Source: Minisyncoccota bacterium
GTDB taxonomy: Bacteria; Patescibacteriota; Microgenomatia; UBA1400; PJMF01
Length of the DNA stretch: 5,558 bases
NCBI GenBank assembly: GCA_014728425.1
Contig: WJLO01000003.1
Coordinates: 1 to 5,558 of the forward strand
Direction of reading: 5' to 3'
The notes below the pieces were generated by a model, which worked only from the letters and a program-made list of their open reading frames with translations, was not told the DNA's origin and ran no database searches. Made by a program: the position numbers and the translations under genes. Within the stretch, counting starts at the first letter, position 1; the number at the start of each line of letters is the position of its first letter. Of the stretch, positions 5,252-5,558 are shown piece by piece.

Positions 5252-5558
5252 TTGCTAACAATCTTGGTTTTAACTGATATTTTATGAGCTGCACGATCAA
5301 AAGCAGCCTTAGCCACTTCTTCTGGTACACCACCTAATTCAAACAAAATCATTCCTGGTTTGACTACTGCCACATAAGTTTCAATATCACCTTTACCTGA
5401 ACCCATCTTCACTCCTACTGGTTTTTTAGTGATTGGTTTATGAGGAAAAACCCGAATCCAATACTTACCAGTTCTTTTAGTAGCATAAGTAATTTTTTTT
5501 CTGGCTGCCTCGATTTCTCGAGAACTAACCCAACCGCCACTCAAAGCTTTTAAACCAT
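5248..5558 (-). CDS. rplP: 50S ribosomal protein L16, C-terminal three quarters (5' end outside the window)
   Basis: L16 sits at the base of the central protuberance of the 50S and helps place A-site tRNA; it is needed late in assembly. The visible frame has 102 complete codons from 5556. It begins GLKALSGGWVSSREIEAARK, matching the family from about residue 33, so about a quarter of the usual ~137 residues is beyond the edge. A TTG at 5544 is in frame but is simply the leucine of KALSGGW, not a start. Both L16 signatures are present: KRTGKYWIRVFP and KMGSGKG, joined by HKPITKKPVGV. The end is AVVKPGMILFELGGV, AFDRAAHKISVKTKIVSK. The TGA stop overlaps the L29 ATG by 4 bases. No feature looks unusual, and the frame is open to the window edge. 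Confidence 0.97.
   Translation of the reverse strand, partial: GLKALSGGWVSSREIEAARKKITYATKRTGKYWIRVFPHKPITKKPVGVKMGSGKGDIETYVAVVKPGMILFELGGVPEEVAKAAFDRAAHKISVKTKIVSK

Noticed and set aside
5542..5544. TTG as a possible start of L16
   Set aside because: The frame is open to the window edge, and the upstream codons (GLKA) match the family. TTG is the internal leucine of KALSGGW; the gene is simply cut by the window.

Overview
The window is a compact ribosomal-protein cluster, read entirely from the minus strand. It covers the end of the S10 operon and most of the spc operon. In transcription order (high to low coordinate) it holds L16 (5' end outside the window), L29, S17, L14, L24, L5, S14, S8, L6, L18, S5, L15 and SecY (3' end outside the window). 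Every gene was named by recognising family signatures in its translation; no database search was run.

The host is most likely a bacterium of the Candidate Phyla Radiation (Patescibacteria), possibly Microgenomates-like. The clearest sign is that S5 is followed after only 2 bases by L15, so the L30 gene (rpmD) that normally lies between them is missing. Loss of L30 is a known CPR trait. Other pointers are the AT-rich sequence, very short junctions, lysine-rich C-terminal extensions, and a CPR-like L15 glycine motif. TGA is used as a stop (L16, L14) and never appears in frame as a sense codon, so the standard bacterial code applies and the TGA-recoding CPR groups are unlikely. The class-level placement is tentative.

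Region by region: 4113-5558 carries L16, L29, S17 and L14. L16/L29 overlap through ATGA, and S17 has a very long Lys/Ser/Thr/Ala tail. 2583-4116 carries L24 (ATGA overlap with L14), L5, a shortened zinc-free S14, and S8. 396-2578 carries L6, L18, S5 (with a tail of about 95-100 residues) and L15. 1-373 carries the start of SecY. No gap between genes exceeds 22 bases. I see no promoter, terminator, RNA gene, mobile element or CRISPR array.

The genes would work as one polycistronic unit supplying matched amounts of large- and small-subunit proteins, with SecY, the translocon pore that docks to the ribosome exit site, at the distal end. The most unexpected feature is in SecY. The reading frame passes directly from the end of transmembrane helix 1 and its outer loop into helix 6, so helices 2-5 (roughly 160-180 residues in the family) are absent without a frameshift. 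This is either an assembly or population artefact or a real in-frame deletion. The long disordered basic tails on S5 and S17 are the second point of interest.
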